DNA of 64,000 nucleotides from positions 4,973,207 through 5,037,206 of the forward strand of contig CM030936.1 in assembly GCA_018136815.1 (NCBI GenBank), in the 5' to 3' direction. This document shows, piece by piece, positions 35,395-45,909 of the stretch. The notes below the pieces were generated by a model. The model did not search any database and was not told the origin of the DNA. It saw only the letters and a program-made list of their open reading frames with translations. The stretch comes from Isochrysis galbana (Eukaryota; Haptophyta; Isochrysidales; Isochrysidaceae). How positions within the stretch are numbered: the stretch's first letter is position 1; the number at the start of each line of letters is the position of its first letter. Made by a program: the position numbers and the translations under genes.

Positions 35395-35560
35395 GGGGGG
35401 GGAGGGAACCTTTTAATATTCTCGCCTCACCCGTGGCACTGGGTCACATATTCGTAGCCACCCCCATTCCCCTTCCTCTCCCTCATTTCCTGCCTTGCGG
35501 CAGCTCCCCTCGTGCTCTACTTAGGGGCCCGGGTCATGCGGGGGTTTCGAGTTGGGCGGA
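35395..35560 (+). repeat. dispersed repeat shared with 30290-30440
   Basis: CTTTTAATATTCTCGCCTCAC, GGCAGCTCCCCTCGTGCTC and TAGGGGCCCGGGTC occur in the same order and spacing in both places. A weaker version of its start occurs near 9960 and 43785. Non-coding. Confidence 0.65.
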
Positions 35561-35764
35561 GTGCGGCTGGGTGAAGTGGGTTTCCAGTGGCAGACGGTGT
35601 GTACCGGTCCCCGACGGCTTAGCGCTCTCCTTCCTTCTACGCCGCCGGGCTACCGGTTTCGTCGTATTCCTTTTCGTGCCGGGTGTCAGGCGTCTGATGT
35701 ATGGAGCGTCTGCCGTGGGTGCCAACCGGGTGGGAGGCGGTGCGCCTTGAGGGGGCGCTCGTTT

Positions 35765-36343
35765 TTAGGCGAGCCGCTCCACCATGTCGAGCGCTCGTGC
35801 TACCAGCTTCAGATTTACACTCATGACTAGGTTTCCTTTTTGATTGGTTTTGTATACGGGGGTGCTGAGCTCCCGTGGGGTCTTGATCTTCGGCTTTCTG
35901 CCCTGGGAGGCCTTGTTTGTGCGCGCGTTCGAGGTTCCGTTAGGGGGCCCAAGGCCTCTGACGAGGACCGTGAACCTGCTCAAGGTTCTTTCGATGACCG
36001 GCACGTGGTGGAATGAGTATTGGTCGAATTCTACTCTGTAGAAGTCGCCTATTATGTATCTCCATGCTATCAGGTAGAGGGCTTTAAGGCTATCGGGTGT
36101 CGGTGTGTTCGGGTATGCGAATAGTCTGTCTTTGAGCTTCTGGTTTGTCGATCTGTCGCACGCGGGGGTGAACCCCGCCACGGCCTCTATGGTTTGGAAT
36201 ATCCGAACCGTGGAGGAGCATCTGGCTAGGTGTGTCGAGTCTTCGCGGTATTTTCCGCAGAGTCTACATTTCGTGGTGGCTGCTGTCGTGAACCGGTTCC
36301 GTGTGCCCAGCCTCCTGTGGGTGATGTGCTTAAAGTGGACCAC
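35765..36343 (-). mobile_element. 3' end of a non-LTR retrotransposon (LINE)
   Basis: The frame encodes FKHITHRRLGTRNRF followed by CRLCGKYREDSTHLARC, a C-x2-C-x8-H-x3-C knuckle like the one after the reverse transcriptase of many LINE ORF2 proteins, then about 140 residues of basic tail. A second frame just upstream (36226-36423, KIPKSQAL) probably continues the same protein with a one-base shift near 36345. The polymerase core is not present, so this is a 5'-truncated copy. Confidence 0.55.
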
Positions 36344-36423
36344 AATGCCTGCGACTTGGGTATCTTCAAGTCAATGGACTCGCGGCTACCGACGCTTCGC
36401 AGCTGCAACTTGGACAAGTTCAC

Positions 36424-37341
36424 ACAAGAGTGTGAGCAAGCCTTCCACGAATATCCTCATCAAAAGTAGAGGATTTGTTTTTGTTTCTTTGTTTGACACA
36501 AAAAGCCGGGTGTTGGCAAGGATTGTAGAGGTAGATGGTGGAAATGAGTACGATTTGCCGCACCGCCGTGATGAGCGCTCTGAGAGTGAATAGAGTGCGT
36601 ATCCTTGTCGCATTGGCTCTGGGCGTAGCCTCATACTTATCATATTACCAGAGCTCCTATGCTAAGCCCCAATGTACCCTCCCCAACACCATACCTTTGA
36701 TGGAGCCCCTAGTTGAGGTTTATAGCTTTTTTAGCTTCAAACCAAAACGTGCGAGGCATCTCAGTTTTGGAACCGAGGTAGTAGTAAAATTGTGTGAATG
36801 TATGAACGCTGGAAGCCCACCCACACATGAGGAAAAATAAGTACACATTTTCGCTCAGGCCTAGCACTCGATACTCTCTATTGTATTCGTGCGTATCCCA
36901 CCGCTTTCCAGAGTGCCCGCGTGCATTCCGTATTGAGCGTCAGTACTACTTTGCGCAACACGTCGCTCAACCCAGGTTGGTGCACCTCGAGGTAATTGGC
37001 CAAGATGCGCCGCCAAAACACCAGCTAGCACGTGCTCCAGCTTGCGCTCGTGAAATTCCGGCGGATCGTGCAGGTAGTTGTTGCACTCCGGCGGCCCTAG
37101 GCCGTGCTGGTTGAAACATTTAGTGACGTGGCTATGAGCGATAGTGCGCATTGTATGAGTTTCATTGCCCACGTCCGCTCTCATTGTGCCGCCCAAGTCG
37201 CATTCAGGTGTTACCCATGCTTCAAGACAGACGCATAGAAGCAGCCCTGGCAGCCTGAGCTACAATTTACGGTGCAACACCCGTCGATGCTCGTCGGCAA
37301 CAACGTGTTGCAGCAGGGTGTGGTCGGCCACAGCAACTCGC
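36424..37341. other. no gene supported
   Basis: A plus-strand frame at 36535-36840 has one hydrophobic segment (ILVALALGVASYLSYY) but no other support. The rest shows no domains or repeats. Confidence 0.4.
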
Positions 37342-39594
37342 TTAGACCAAGCTGCTCGGAGATCTATTGCCCCAAACGGCGTGCCACAATCGCCGACAGC
37401 ACTCGCTCCCCGTCCATGCCACAACGTCCACACTGAGTGTCCTCCTGCCACCATTCTCCTGTTCGAGCAGACTCAGCATGTTCGTCAACGATTCCGCATC
37501 GGCGCAGCCCTCGATGCAGCATCGGGGTACGCCCCCCGGTAGCCGCATCATACGCCGCAGGCATGCTCGATGCATCGGATGCCCGCTGCCGCAACGGATC
37601 ATCTCCTCGCCCTCACTCTCCAAAGAGCACATCGAGCAAGTCGTTAGAGACCTCACTTGTTTGATTGCCTCTTCCAGCTGTGTCTGCCTGGCCTCGAGCT
37701 CGCTCTCCTTGTGACGCATGGTAACCGTCGCCGTCTCCAGCTCAGCCTGCGTCGCTTCTTGCTCAGCCTGACTCGCCTCTAGCTCGACCTGCTTCTCCCC
37801 TAGCTCGGTCTGCTTCCGAACGAGCTCGACCTGCTTCTCCCCTAGCTCGGTCTGCTTCTGAACGAGCTCGGCAGCTTTCAAGTTTAGCTCATCCTCTTTG
37901 GCCTTCAACTCGTCCTCCTTTACCTTTAGCTCATCCCTCAACGCCTCCATCTCGGAGTGCGTCTCCTCTAGCTCTGCCTCCTTCACACTTAACTCAATCC
38001 TCACCTCCTCCAACTCCACCTGCAGCACACTGTTTGTATCAATACATTCATCCAAGATAATAGATGCGATGGTGTCAACAAGTATGTCCAGTGCAGCCGG
38101 AGAGGTCGAGGCAGTCGTCAGTGCCGCAGAGCGTTCTCCGAGTGATGAAGCTGGCGCTTGTGCTCCGAACGAGAAGGTGTCTTCTGAAGCGGGCGCTGGT
38201 GCTCCGAACGAGAAGGTACTTGTTGGCGCGGGCGCTGGTGCTGCGGACGGGACGATATTTGTGGGCGCTGGCGCTGGCGCTCCGAACGAGAAGGTGTTTT
38301 CTGAAGCTGGCGCTAGTGCTTCGGACGAGTGGATGTTGGTTGATGCTGCCGCTGATGCTCCGGACAGAATGGTGCTTGTTATCGCTTCTCTGCAACGCAA
38401 CATTGCTAGCGCGTTGGGTGAGATCATGTTCGTTGATGCCAGCGATGCTGCTCTGGACGAGGGCGCGAGCGGTGGTGCTCGGGATGAGGCGTTTGTTGAT
38501 GATGGCGCTGGTGCTCCGAACAAGAAGGTGTTTTCTGAAGCTGGCGCTGGTGCTCCGAACAAGAAGGTGTCTTCTGAAGCTGGCGCTGGTGCTACGAACG
38601 AGAAGATACTTGTTGGCGCGGGCGCTGGTGCTGCGGACGGGACGATATTTGTGGGCGCTGGCGCTCCGAACGAGAAGGTGTTTTCTGGAGCTGGCGCTGG
38701 TGCTTCGGACGAGTGGATGTTGGTTGATGCTGCCGCTGATGCTCCGGACAGAATGGTGCTCGTTATCGCTTCTCTGCAACTCAACATTGCTAGCGCGTTG
38801 GGTGAGATCATGTTCGTTGATGCCAGCGATGCTGCTCTGGACGAGGGCGCGAGCGGTGGTGCTCGGGATAAGGAGGCGTTTGTTGATGATGGCGCTGGTG
38901 CTCCGAACAAGAAGGTGTTTTCTGAAGCTGGCGCTTGTGCCCCGAACGAGAAGGTGTCTTCTGAAGCTGGCGCTGGTGCTCCGAACGAGAAGGTACTTGT
39001 TGGTGCGGGCGCTGGTGCTGCGGACGGGACGATATTTGTGGGCGCTGGCGCTGGCGCTCCGAACGAGAAGGTGTTTTCTGGAGCTGGCGCTGGTGCTTCG
39101 GACGAGTGGATGTTGGTTGATGCTGCCGCTGATGCTCCGGACAGAATGGTGCTCGTTATCGCTTCTCTGCAACTCAACATTGCTAGCGCGTTGGGTGAGA
39201 TCATGTTCGTTGATGCCAGCGATGCTGCTCTGGACGAGGGCGCGAGCGGTGGTGCTCGGGATGAGGAGGCGTTAGTCGATGATGGCGCTGGTGCTCCAGA
39301 TGAGGAGATGTTTCTTGACAATGGCGCTTGTGCTCCGAACGATAAGGTGTCTTCTGAAGCTGGCGCTGGTGCTCTGCACGAGAAGGTACCTGTTAACGCT
39401 GGCGCTGGTGCTCCGGATGAGCAGGTGTTTGCTGACGCTGGCGCTGGCGCTCTGAATGCTGCTGCTCCAGACGAGAACGTATTTGTTGACGCTGGCGCCG
39501 GCCCCGAGGATTCCGCAGCCGCCTCTGCGTCAGAGCAAGTAGGTGAGGAGGCCGTCCACTCGGTATGAGCGGCTATGCCTTGCCCCAGCGCCAT
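37342..39594 (-). CDS. FG-repeat, coiled-coil and C-terminal zinc-finger protein
   Basis: Minus strand, 750 residues from ATG 39594. Residues ~25-510 are Ala/Ser/Pro rich with many TFSFGAPAPA and TFLFGAPAP motifs, resembling FG nucleoporins in composition. Residues ~525-648 form a Glu/Lys-rich coiled coil with tandem heptads (KQTELGEKQVELV repeated). Residues 653-697 hold a zinc-binding CSMC ... RCGSGHPMHRACL ... CCIEGC cluster similar in layout to RING/RBR fingers. The FG part contains three ~385-bp tandem copies. A small upstream frame at 39616-39732 could be a first exon, in which case 39594 is not the true start. A nuclear-pore or ubiquitin-ligase role would be a guess. The opposite strand is also largely open, but lacks any such domain order. 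Confidence 0.6.
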   Translation of the reverse strand: MALGQGIAAHTEWTASSPTCSDAEAAAESSGPAPASTNTFSSGAAAFRAPAPASANTCSSGAPAPALTGTFSCRAPAPASEDTLSFGAQAPLSRNISSSGAPAPSSTNASSSRAPPLAPSSRAASLASTNMISPNALAMLSCREAITSTILSGASAAASTNIHSSEAPAPAPENTFSFGAPAPAPTNIVPSAAPAPAPTSTFSFGAPAPASEDTFSFGAQAPASENTFLFGAPAPSSTNASLSRAPPLAPSSRAASLASTNMISPNALAMLSCREAITSTILSGASAAASTNIHSSEAPAPAPENTFSFGAPAPTNIVPSAAPAPAPTSIFSFVAPAPASEDTFLFGAPAPASENTFLFGAPAPSSTNASSRAPPLAPSSRAASLASTNMISPNALAMLRCREAITSTILSGASAAASTNIHSSEALAPASENTFSFGAPAPAPTNIVPSAAPAPAPTSTFSFGAPAPASEDTFSFGAQAPASSLGERSAALTTASTSPAALDILVDTIASIILDECIDTNSVLQVELEEVRIELSVKEAELEETHSEMEALRDELKVKEDELKAKEDELNLKAAELVQKQTELGEKQVELVRKQTELGEKQVELEASQAEQEATQAELETATVTMRHKESELEARQTQLEEAIKQVRSLTTCSMCSLESEGEEMIRCGSGHPMHRACLRRMMRLPGGVPRCCIEGCADAESLTNMLSLLEQENGGRRTLSVDVVAWTGSECCRRLWHAVWGNRSPSSLV
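38130..39300. repeat. three tandem ~385-bp coding repeats
   Basis: The word ATCGCTTCTCTGCAAC occurs at 38381, 38765 and 39158 (spacings 384 and 393). The copies differ by in-frame gains or losses and a few substitutions, consistent with unequal exchange inside a coding sequence. Confidence 0.9.
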
Positions 39595-39615
39595 GTATTC
39601 CTACCCCTTCCCCCC

Positions 39616-39732
39616 CTACCCTCCCCCCCTCGTCGCGGGAAAGGTGCGCGATGCCGTGTCGGGGCCGTCGATCTTTCCTCTCTCAACTCTTCTCAGCTCT
39701 TCCAAGACCTTGCCGAGGGCTTTTGCCGCCAT
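39616..39732 (-). CDS. short frame, possible first exon of the FG-repeat gene
   Basis: ATG 39732 opens 38 codons beginning MAAKALGKVLEELRRVERG, a sensible amphipathic helix, ending at TAG after a G-rich stretch. It lies directly upstream of the FG-repeat gene in the same orientation, with potential GTAGG donors near its end. It is too short to prove. Confidence 0.3.
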   Translation of the reverse strand: MAAKALGKVLEELRRVERGKIDGPDTASRTFPATRGGG

Positions 39733-41861
39733 CGCCACAGGGGCGAGGCGAGGATCAGTGGAGTCCCGACGCTGTTCCGTTTAAGAAGAGTGAGATCGAT
39801 CCTGTCCTCGATCTCCTCCGCCGACGATGAGAGTCGGGTGCTCGGGTTGGGTTGAGTCCAAGTCCTGGAAATCCAGAGCCCCAAAAGAAAATAACTGCTG
39901 AGGTGGGCGTGCTTGCTATCGGCACTCGTTAGAATTCTCTTTGGTTTTTAGACAGCGAACTTTAGTTTGCGCAGGTGAACGCCAACGCCAACGGAGCAGC
40001 GGGCGCGCGAAAAAAAGGATCTGAAAATTCAGGGCTACACACCTATCACCTATCGCTAGACAGTATATTCTACTACACGCCTGCCATCGCCCTTCTCTCC
40101 CGTCCCTCCGCGCCCTCGCCTTCCCCCCCTCGTTTCTTTGTCTTCGGTGTCGGAGGTGCGGCCCTCGTACACTACCATGGGCCCGGGTCGGGCGCGTGTT
40201 CCGGGCAGGCTTTTTGGATTGGGTTGTCATTTCGCTTCTGCTCACCGGTGTGTTGGAACAGGGGCGATAGGGAACTGGCGAACTGGCAGAGCCCTGTTCC
40301 CTGCTGATCAGCAGAGCCAGAATCTGGCTCAGCCGCCTGCCTCCCTCGATCTCTCGATCTGCCTCCACAACAAGGACTCCCCATGGCGGGTGGCAGCACT
40401 GCTGCCACCCCCATGGTAGCAACTCCTACCATCTGTGCACCCCTCGGGCACCTGACACAACAATCAATTCTTGGTGCCTTTGCGCCTTGCAACCAATAAC
40501 CAACTTAAGCAGGTCCGCTAAGACGATCCTAAGAATGATCCTCGCGAGATACCACCTACTAGTAACGGCAAAGGTCGGCTTCTTTCAGAGGCTAAAAAAA
40601 ACCGGGAATGTGTGGGTGTGGGGCTCTATCTACGTACCGAGCAACAAGCATATTAGAAAAATGATAAGCCCTCTTTACACGGTAGATAAAGACTTTGATC
40701 AGCAAACTTCTGACGACCTCTTGCAAGCGGCGAGAGGACTAGATGTACGAAACACCACATAATACAACTTAAACTTCAGCGTAAAAGCACCGTCGGATAG
40801 CACCGACGGACTCTCCGACTCCGAGTCACGAAGGTAAGATAAAAACAAGCTACGCCTGAGAGTAGGCGACGCCACAGTCTCCCGCCCCCTTCTCTCCAAC
40901 GCCTGGCCGAAGTAGCGCGCACGGCCACCCCGGAACTAGTATCTCCACTGAAGAGGGAATTGGGAATGGGGAAAGGGGTTGATAGGGGTTAAGGTTGGGT
41001 AATAGGGAGGTACACGAGCATGCTAGCCTTACGCCGCACAAGTAGCGGAGATTTTTAAGAAGTTTTTTTCTCTCGTCTTATTCGGTGCTCGGTGCATTCG
41101 GTAGGTCTCTTGGACTCTTGGAATCTTTCGCGGCAGGATTGACCCTCGTTTCCGTTATGATAGTATTCCCGTTCTAGACGAGATCGCTGACAGATCGCCC
41201 TTTGATCGTCGTCCGTCGCTGTCTGATCGGTAAGGCTGTGAACATGTTAGACAACTATCTAGATATTAGGCTATCTACTTTCAAAAAGCACTATGGTGGC
41301 CAAGAAAGCACCGGCAGCGCGCCCGGTCGCCTCCGAAAGTTGGGCACTCGGGCCCATCGGCGGGTGACGTTAGCGTAGTTGTCGGGGCCACATATGGCCG
41401 ACTACGGGGCGATGCGCGCGGGCGGCCGCCGAATTTCCCCCCCCGCGGTCGCCGAGTTCCCCCCCTTTCGACCACGGAGGATCGATCTCCCTTGGGGGCC
41501 GTGCGTGATGTTATCGTCCACGTCCGTGTTTCAAAAAGGTAACCGCCGACAGATATCTCGACGAAGATCACAGGAAAGGCCGCGTTGTGACTGGGTGGAT
41601 CTGACCACACTGCCCAACACCAGGTAAAACTCTCGTAAAAGAGAGAAGCGGGTGGGTCACTACGTTGAGTCCTGCGGTCTGCCGCGCCGGCCGCCGATTC
41701 TACACCTTCTCGTCCGGACGGGTGTGGTCAAAATCCTGAATCCTGTCTCCTTCCTCGTTGATATTCTTGTCGATATTCTCGTTGCTTCTCGTCGTTTCTC
41801 GCTCCTTCTCGCTTTCTTCCGTTTGCCTCCGCCTACTCACCTTGTTCTGTTTTTAATCTAA
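39733..41861. other. intergenic, mostly unassigned
   Basis: A plus-strand frame ending at 40762 is AT-richer but matches nothing I know. Bases 41072-41230 match 49750-49880 in inverted orientation (TTATTCG..AGGTCTCTTGGA, CCCTCGTTTCCGTTATG), and 41330-41430 match 43910-44010. These are retroelement-type fragments; no gene is supported. Confidence 0.5.
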
Positions 41862-42880
41862 CTGAGCATTAGTACCACTACTCTCACTAGCCCGGTACTA
41901 ACACGACAGCCCTCAGCGCACCTGCCCGTACACCATGGCGCGTGTTGTTGCCACAGATACATACACCTATGCACCCCTCCACATCTCCCCCCTCGCAAGC
42001 CCCCGGCTCCCATTCTAACTCCCCACAAGTTAAAATGAGGGAAAACCCATTGAGGCGGACCGGTCGACGCCGGCCGACTCTCCGGGAAAAAGCACCGGGG
42101 GGGGGGGAGGAACCTCTCGTCAACAAAGAGGAACGGCCCTTCCAGCTCGCGCCGTGAGCGGTCCTCGAGAAATAAACGACTGCGAGTCGAGTAGCCTGCG
42201 CCACCTTCAGGATACTCTCCTCGAGCTTGAGCCGCTCCCTTCTCTCTCCCGCCTGTCGCCGGCCGCCCCCTACCCGTTTGCTAACGCAAACGGGGCCTGT
42301 TTCTAACCGCACTCCATCGGGGGGGGTGCAAATCCCCCCCTCTCCCTCTCTCCACTCTCTCCCTTCGTCGTCCCTGCAGCGCGTCGCCATGCGGCGCGCC
42401 CTGGCCTGCTCTCAGAGGCCCTTTGGGGGCTCCCAGGGGGCCAGCAAGGGCAGCTCAGGGGGCAGTGGAGGCTGGGGCTTAGCCCCTGGCCCCCCCTGCC
42501 TCTCCCACGCTCGCCTCCCTGGCCATGGGAGCCGCCCAGAGACACCTGTATGCCTGGCGACCAGGGACAGAGGGGGAGTCAGCTCGAGGGCAGGCCCAGC
42601 GCGGGCGTGGGAGTGCGGCTCGCGGGCCGCGCCCCCGAAGGGTCTGGGCCAGATTGTTGAGTGCCCTGCCCCTGCCAAAGGGCAGGGGCTGGGGTTGATT
42701 GTACGGGCCCACCCCGGGGGGTGTCCGCGATGGTGTGAGGGGGGCGCGAGGCCCCCATTATCCCCCACTTATAAAAGTAAGTTGACCTTGTTCTGTTTTT
42801 ATCTTTCCCTTTCGTTGTTTCCCTCGCGTGGACGCTCGAATTCTAGCAAGGGGGTGTCGCATCCGCGATCGACCTTTTTG
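41862..42880 (+). mobile_element. composite element: family C ends around a family A (subfamily 2) body
   Basis: The left end (CTGAGCATTAGTACCACTAC to CACCCCTCCACATC, 41862-41990) and the right end (GTCGCATCCGCGATCGACCT, near 42857-42877) both recur at 48412-48547, where they are almost adjacent. Between them lies a family A body (42215-42790). So the short form at 48.4 kb looks like the same element without its body. No frame is shared between copies. Confidence 0.55.
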
Positions 42881-43189
42881 TTTTAGAAGTTGTCTGCGTT
42901 TCTATGTCCCCTCCTTGCAGGCTAGTCACTAGTCACCGTCGCAGGATCCTACATCCTACATTCGCCCATTCGCCCTTGTTGTCCTCGCCTCCTTTGTCGC
43001 CTCCCTTGTCGCCTGCTTGCCCCTCACCTGGCTTACCTCCTTGCGTGCTCCTCGCGTTTTTAGGCTAAGTCGCGCGTTCAGGTATCGCCGGTGCAAGGAA
43101 CCGCCCCCTTGTGTGACCCTGATTCCCCCTCAGGTGTTGGCCGTTGGATTATATCGTGGCGCTGTTTTACTTCGGTCTTCATCAACTCA

Positions 43190-43730
43190 CTTAAGGGTCT
43201 TCGAAAGATTCCCTCCTTATTCCTGTGTGTAACTGTCGCCCCGTCGGATCGTCCGTCGCCCCGTCGCTCTCTTGTCGGCATTCTCTTCCTTGTTCTTGTT
43301 CGGGCTGTCAGCAGGTTCCTGTGCGTTCCGTGATAAGGATACGTTAGTGTGGAGAGTGTTGACGTGAGTGTAGTGTCATCTCGTCGGGCCATCGGACTCT
43401 GGCCGTCTGTCGTCTGTCGTTCTTCGTTCGTCGCTCTCGTTCTCGTCCTCGTTCCCGTTCTCGTCCCTCGTTCTCAACACTACCTCAAGACCAAACCTCA
43501 CCAATCCCTCAGCCCTAGCCTATCCATCCCGATCCGCCCAGCCATGTCCGCTCCGTCGTCGCGCTCGCCCTCGCCCAAGCCCGTCCTCCCGCCTTCCTCT
43601 GCTGAGGAGGTGGTCCAGCCCGTCATTCCATCACTCCCGGCCACCTTCGCCGCGCCTTCCGCCGATCGTCTCCCTTCCGAATCATCGCATATCGAGCCCG
43701 TGGTCATGCTCGATCCGTCACCGGGGTGTC
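43190..43730 (+). mobile_element. family D leader and Ser/Pro-rich frame, plus-strand copy
   Basis: The leader words TCTTGTCGGC.TTCTCTTCCTTGTT and GATACGTTAGTGTGGAG recur on the minus strand at 31195-31018 and 49045-49230. ATG at 43544 then opens MSAPSSRSPSPKP, as at 30804. It is probably the 5' part of a retroelement of unknown class; fossil. Confidence 0.45.
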
Positions 43731-43907
43731 TGCGATGGAGAGAGGGCGGTGCGAGGCCCCCATTGGCCTCCTACTTAGTACTTATAAAACCTTCTAATAT
43801 TCTTACCGCACTCGCGGCGAATGGAACCACTACCTACTACACACAGTACGTAGCATACTTTCTACACCCCCACTCCCCGGCCCTTCTCCCCCCGCCATCA
43901 GGCAGCG

Positions 43908-44340
43908 GTCAAAAGTTGGGCACTCGGCCCGTTCGGCCGGGTGACGTTCGCATAGTCGTCGGCGCCACAAACGGCCGACTATTTCGCGATGCGCGAGGGC
44001 GGCGGCGGCGATTGGCGTGGCTGCTCGGGCGGCATATTCGGATATGGTGCCTGGTATGGGATTCTATCGTAGTGGATGACCGAGAAAGCGCCGGCAGCGC
44101 GCTCGGTAGAGGTGGGAAGTTGGGTGTTCGAACGCATCTCGGTACGTTACCGTTTAGGCGGTTTTTTCGCCAATGCCGATATTCGACAAGATGTGCGAGG
44201 CTGGAGAGGGCAATTGGCTCGGCCACTAGAGCAGCATATCTTGATTTAACGTTTTCTGCTGTCCTAGTTGAAATGGATGAAAGAAAAGACCATGCCGTCC
44301 GCCCGGTCGCGGTGCCAAATTAGCCGCTCTAGCCCTCGGT
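43908..44340 (+). repeat. dispersed repeat related to 41330-41430
   Basis: AAGTTGGGCACTCGG, GGGTGACGTT.GC.TAGT.GTCGG and TGGCCGACTA.. occur in the same order at both places. Related words (GATGCCGGGCGCGCTGCGTGG) also occur at 48800 and 48998. Non-coding. Confidence 0.5.
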
Positions 44341-44490
44341 GACTAGTGGTTCACGTAAGCGTCTTGAGTTTTGTGATACTTTCGTACACATTGAAGTGCA
44401 AAATTATGAGTTTGACTTAGGGTCCAGTGTGCAAAGAACCACCCCTTGTAGACCCAGTGAGTTGGCGTCAAAATTTTCCTCGTCATTCCA

Positions 44491-44724
44491 TGTTTGTGCC
44501 TCGCATGAAGGGCCTCACTAAAAATATACCGGAGGGGGGACCCGACTGTATTTCGCGCACCGTCTTCGAAGGCCTGAAATTCGGCATTTTTCCAAAATTT
44601 CGCCGGGGAACCCCCAATTTTTTTTGCTGATCCATCCTACCGGAACCTATAGGGAGCTTATTTAGCCCTTCATTTACCCATAATTGCTGGTGCCCTCCGC
44701 ACCCCCATAGTGAGTGACCGGGCT
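44491..44724 (+). repeat. dispersed repeat family B, copy 2
   Basis: It matches 15958-16191 from CGCATGAAGGGCCT through TAAAAATATACCGG to the terminal GTGAGTGACCGGGCT. Family A begins two bases downstream. Confidence 0.75.
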
Positions 44725-44725
44725 A

Positions 44726-45340
44726 CTACTAGGGGGATAGGGGTGAAGGGCTTAGATATGGTCCGGTGGCCCGCGCCACCCCCCGGTGATCTTTCCCCCC
44801 CTTCCTCCTGTGTCTCCGAGTGGGCGGCGGCTTCAGTCTCGACTTGTCCTGTAAACAGGAGCGGGACTTACCAATTTTTCGGTGAGCGGAGCTCTCGCTC
44901 CGCCCACCCCCTTCTCCGCGCCCTCTCTCCCCTCTCCTGCGGCACGCGCGATGGCGCGCCTGCGGCAGGCCTCCAGCTGCCCTCTGGCGACCCCTGGAGG
45001 CTCCTGGAGGCCAGCTCAGGGGGCAGAGGAGGCTGGGGCTGGGCCCTGGCCTCCCCTGCCTCTCCCTCGCTGGCGCTCTCGAGCCTCAGGGGCCCCCACG
45101 CTGCACCTGTCTGCCTGTCGACAAGGGGGGGAGGGGAGGTTGGAGCAATGGGCTGGTCACGAGGGGCCATGATGGGCGAATGAGGCGAGCCTGTGGGGAA
45201 GGGAGTGGGTCAGTAGGGCAGTGGCCTCCTGGCAAGCCATCAGGCATGCCAGGAGGATGGGTGGTTCCTCCCCCATGGCAGGGGAGGAGTGGAGAGAGGG
45301 GGGGGCTCGTGCCCCCCCATGGGTCAACCAAGTATAAACT
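44726..45340 (+). repeat. dispersed repeat family A, subfamily 1, longest copy
   Basis: This is the full-length form of the repeat at 10096-10585, with ACTACTAGGGGGATAGGGG at the left and CCAAGTATAAACTTCG at the right. It includes the ~145 bp missing from the other copy, bounded by GGAGCTC/CAGCTC words that could have mediated the loss. GC-rich, no shared reading frame. Confidence 0.75.
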
Positions 45341-45393
45341 TCGTTTTGGCCTCCTACTTATAAAAGTAGTATGTGCTTCGCCTCTTAAAGATA

Positions 45394-45466
45394 GGGAGCT
45401 TATGTAGGCCTTCGTTTGCCCATTACAGATGGTGCCCTCCGCACCCCCCTGGTGAGTGACCGGGCT
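45394..45466 (+). repeat. 3' fragment of repeat family B
   Basis: GGGAGCTTATGTAGGCC through CCGCACCCCCCTGGTGAGTGACCGGGCT matches the ends of both longer family B copies. The family A copy therefore sits between two family B termini. Confidence 0.65.
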
Positions 45467-45579
45467 AATACCGGTAAAAAGTGAAGAAGGTAAAAAGTAA
45501 AAAGTAGAGGTTGGCTGAGAAGGAGGGGTGGTGGGGGCGGGAGAAACGAACGATCGCTCTTGAGCAGCGTTTCAGAGGG

Positions 45580-45722
45580 GAGAGGAGGAAGAGAAGAGAG
45601 AAACCGAGAGGAGGAAGAAGATAGGATCAGAGACACAGAGAAGAAGAAGAAGAAGAAGAGAGACACAGAGGAGAAGAAGAAGAGGAGAGTAGAAGAAGAA
45701 GAAGAAGAAGAAGAAGATAGAG
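45580..45722. promoter_or_regulatory. homopurine tract upstream of the TPR gene
   Basis: About 140 bp of nearly pure A/G on the plus strand, dominated by GAA repeats, lies 190 bp before ATG 45910. It may affect promoter structure; this is an inference. The next 120 bp are pyrimidine rich, like the leaders of PAM18 and the acidic gene. Confidence 0.35.
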
Positions 45723-45909
45723 AGAGGGGCACGTACTCGCCAGCCGTTACTGTGCTTGCTTCGCCATTTCTTCTCTGAATCTCCGTGAAAGAGGAAACTG
45801 AGACGCTCGGTGGCGCTCTCTTTCGCGCCGACCCTCTCTCGCGCGGCCCCCTCCCCACCTCCCCCACCCCGCCCCCCGTCCTCTCCCCTCCACCACCGCG
45901 TAGCCAGAG

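Noticed and set aside
36535-36840. Small plus-strand frame with one hydrophobic segment
   Set aside because: There is no homology that I recognise, weak codon bias, and no supporting splice or leader features.
37898-39568. 556-codon plus-strand frame antisense to the FG-repeat gene
   Set aside because: No domain. It repeats with the same period as the minus gene, which has an ATG, a coiled coil and a zinc finger in sensible order.
42227-42886. Long frames inside repeat family A (also 14261-14818, 10105-10596, 44710-45183)
   Set aside because: The translated frames do not match between copies, so the sequence is not conserved as protein.
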